Source: Candidatus Obscuribacterales bacterium (GTDB lineage: Bacteria; Cyanobacteriota; Vampirovibrionia; Obscuribacterales; Obscuribacteraceae). Taken from it: a DNA stretch of 64,000 bases. Positions 63,467 to 64,000 of the stretch are shown here, in pieces (position 1 is the stretch's first letter; the number at the start of each line of letters is the position of its first letter). The notes below the pieces were generated by a model. The model ran no database searches. It had not been told where the DNA came from and saw only the letters and a program-made list of their open reading frames with translations. The position numbers and the translations under genes are program-made. The DNA lies in contig JAIERK010000143.1 in the NCBI GenBank assembly GCA_019746975.1, positions 1 to 64,000 on the forward strand, given 5' to 3'.

Positions 63467-64000
63467 CTAGATCAACTGGCGTGTAAACAAAAAGTTACGC
63501 AGCCTTCGGATTAGCAGTCCCCTCTTGCCAATTCTTGACGAAGGTATTCGTTTGAACACTACAGTTCAAGGGCTTTTGCGTGGATGCGGTGAACTTAGAC
63601 GTTCAAGGTCCCGAATCGTACACTTCCACAAGACAAAGTGAACTAGGTCCACCTGCAAGGGGATTAAAACGTTCCTGAGTCATGTAGCGCTGGGAGAAAA
63701 CGCCTAAGAGTAGATGCAAAAAATGCCGAGCTCCATGGGGTTTTGGGCACGGCACCTTTGCGCGGTGGAGAAACTCAGTTGTAGTTTAAACTCGCCGCTT
63801 CAAGATGCAGCCTGCGGCAGGAGAGTTCGACGTAACGTAAAAGAAAGAGGAATTGTGATTAGGAAGAATGGACTCGAACTATCGAAGAAGGTCTTTATGT
63901 AATGTTCGTACCGCCTTCGATGTGAATAGAATAGTGAATCATTATGAGAAAGTCGTGAGATCCTTGTTCAAGATTTTTTCGAAAGATTCTGTCTTTGCCC
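63467..64000. other. Gene-free end of window
   Basis: 534 bases without a convincing gene. An inverted repeat TTGAAC-ACTACA-GTTCAA lies at 63552-63569. A 62-codon frame at 63714-63902 has an implausible composition and no ribosome-binding site. The promoter of the arg operon should lie in the first ~100 bases. Confidence 0.45.

Noticed and set aside
63714-63902. 62-codon frame near the end of the window
   Set aside because: Composition is not protein-like and there is no ribosome-binding site.

Overview
The window reads as one chromosomal stretch of a Gram-negative-type, non-photosynthetic bacterium with a large accessory gene content. Many proteins have cleavable signal peptides, and there are two-component systems, proline- and alanine-rich exported proteins, roadblock and leucine-rich-variant (LRV) repeat proteins, and serine/threonine-kinase remnants. 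The mixture resembles Vampirovibrionia/Melainabacteria of the Obscuribacterales kind. That placement is an inference from gene style only. I found no rRNA, tRNA, CRISPR array or intact insertion sequence.

Layout. 0.1-8.4 kb: signal peptidase I, a CorA-type transporter, a zinc-finger/roadblock protein, a frameshifted LRV protein and a PEP-utilising phosphotransferase. 8.4-18 kb: a palindrome cluster, an exported hydrolase-like protein, the queuosine genes queC-queE-queF, the N-end-rule transferase bpt, a decayed kinase/leucine-rich-repeat gene, and a hydrolase/beta-glucosidase pair. 18-24.4 kb: a stress block of three universal stress proteins, a sensor kinase with its OmpR-type regulator, and the wreck of a P-type ATPase; a chain of hairpins lies in front of it. 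24.6-31 kb: a subtilase, an ATP/ADP-translocase-like transporter, an atypical receiver, small membrane proteins and a transposase-derived zinc-ribbon protein.

31.2-35.9 kb holds a compact cluster of a GCS2-type carboxylate-amine ligase, a circularly permuted ATP-grasp, a RimK-like ATP-grasp and an esterase. It looks like a pathway making and trimming a small peptide or amide metabolite. A divergent exported TPR-caspase protein follows, then a hydrolase-like pseudoenzyme and an exported TldD/TldE-like pair. 44-53.4 kb carries mostly uncharacterised proteins. These include a dihydroorotate-dehydrogenase-like domain fused to a duplicated membrane module, and a gene broken by three frameshifts. 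53.4-55.7 kb is a hybrid histidine kinase and a receiver-LRV response regulator. 55.9-63.5 kb is a full arginine cluster, transcribed argR-argG-argH-argF-argC-argJ-argB, with ARG-box-like sites in front of argR.

Two window-wide patterns stand out. First, a palindrome with core AATCGATATCGATT occurs about 13 times at seven loci, always between genes. Second, several genes are broken by single-base shifts or in-frame stops while their neighbours are intact. This suggests active gene decay, although indel errors in the assembly cannot be excluded from the sequence alone.
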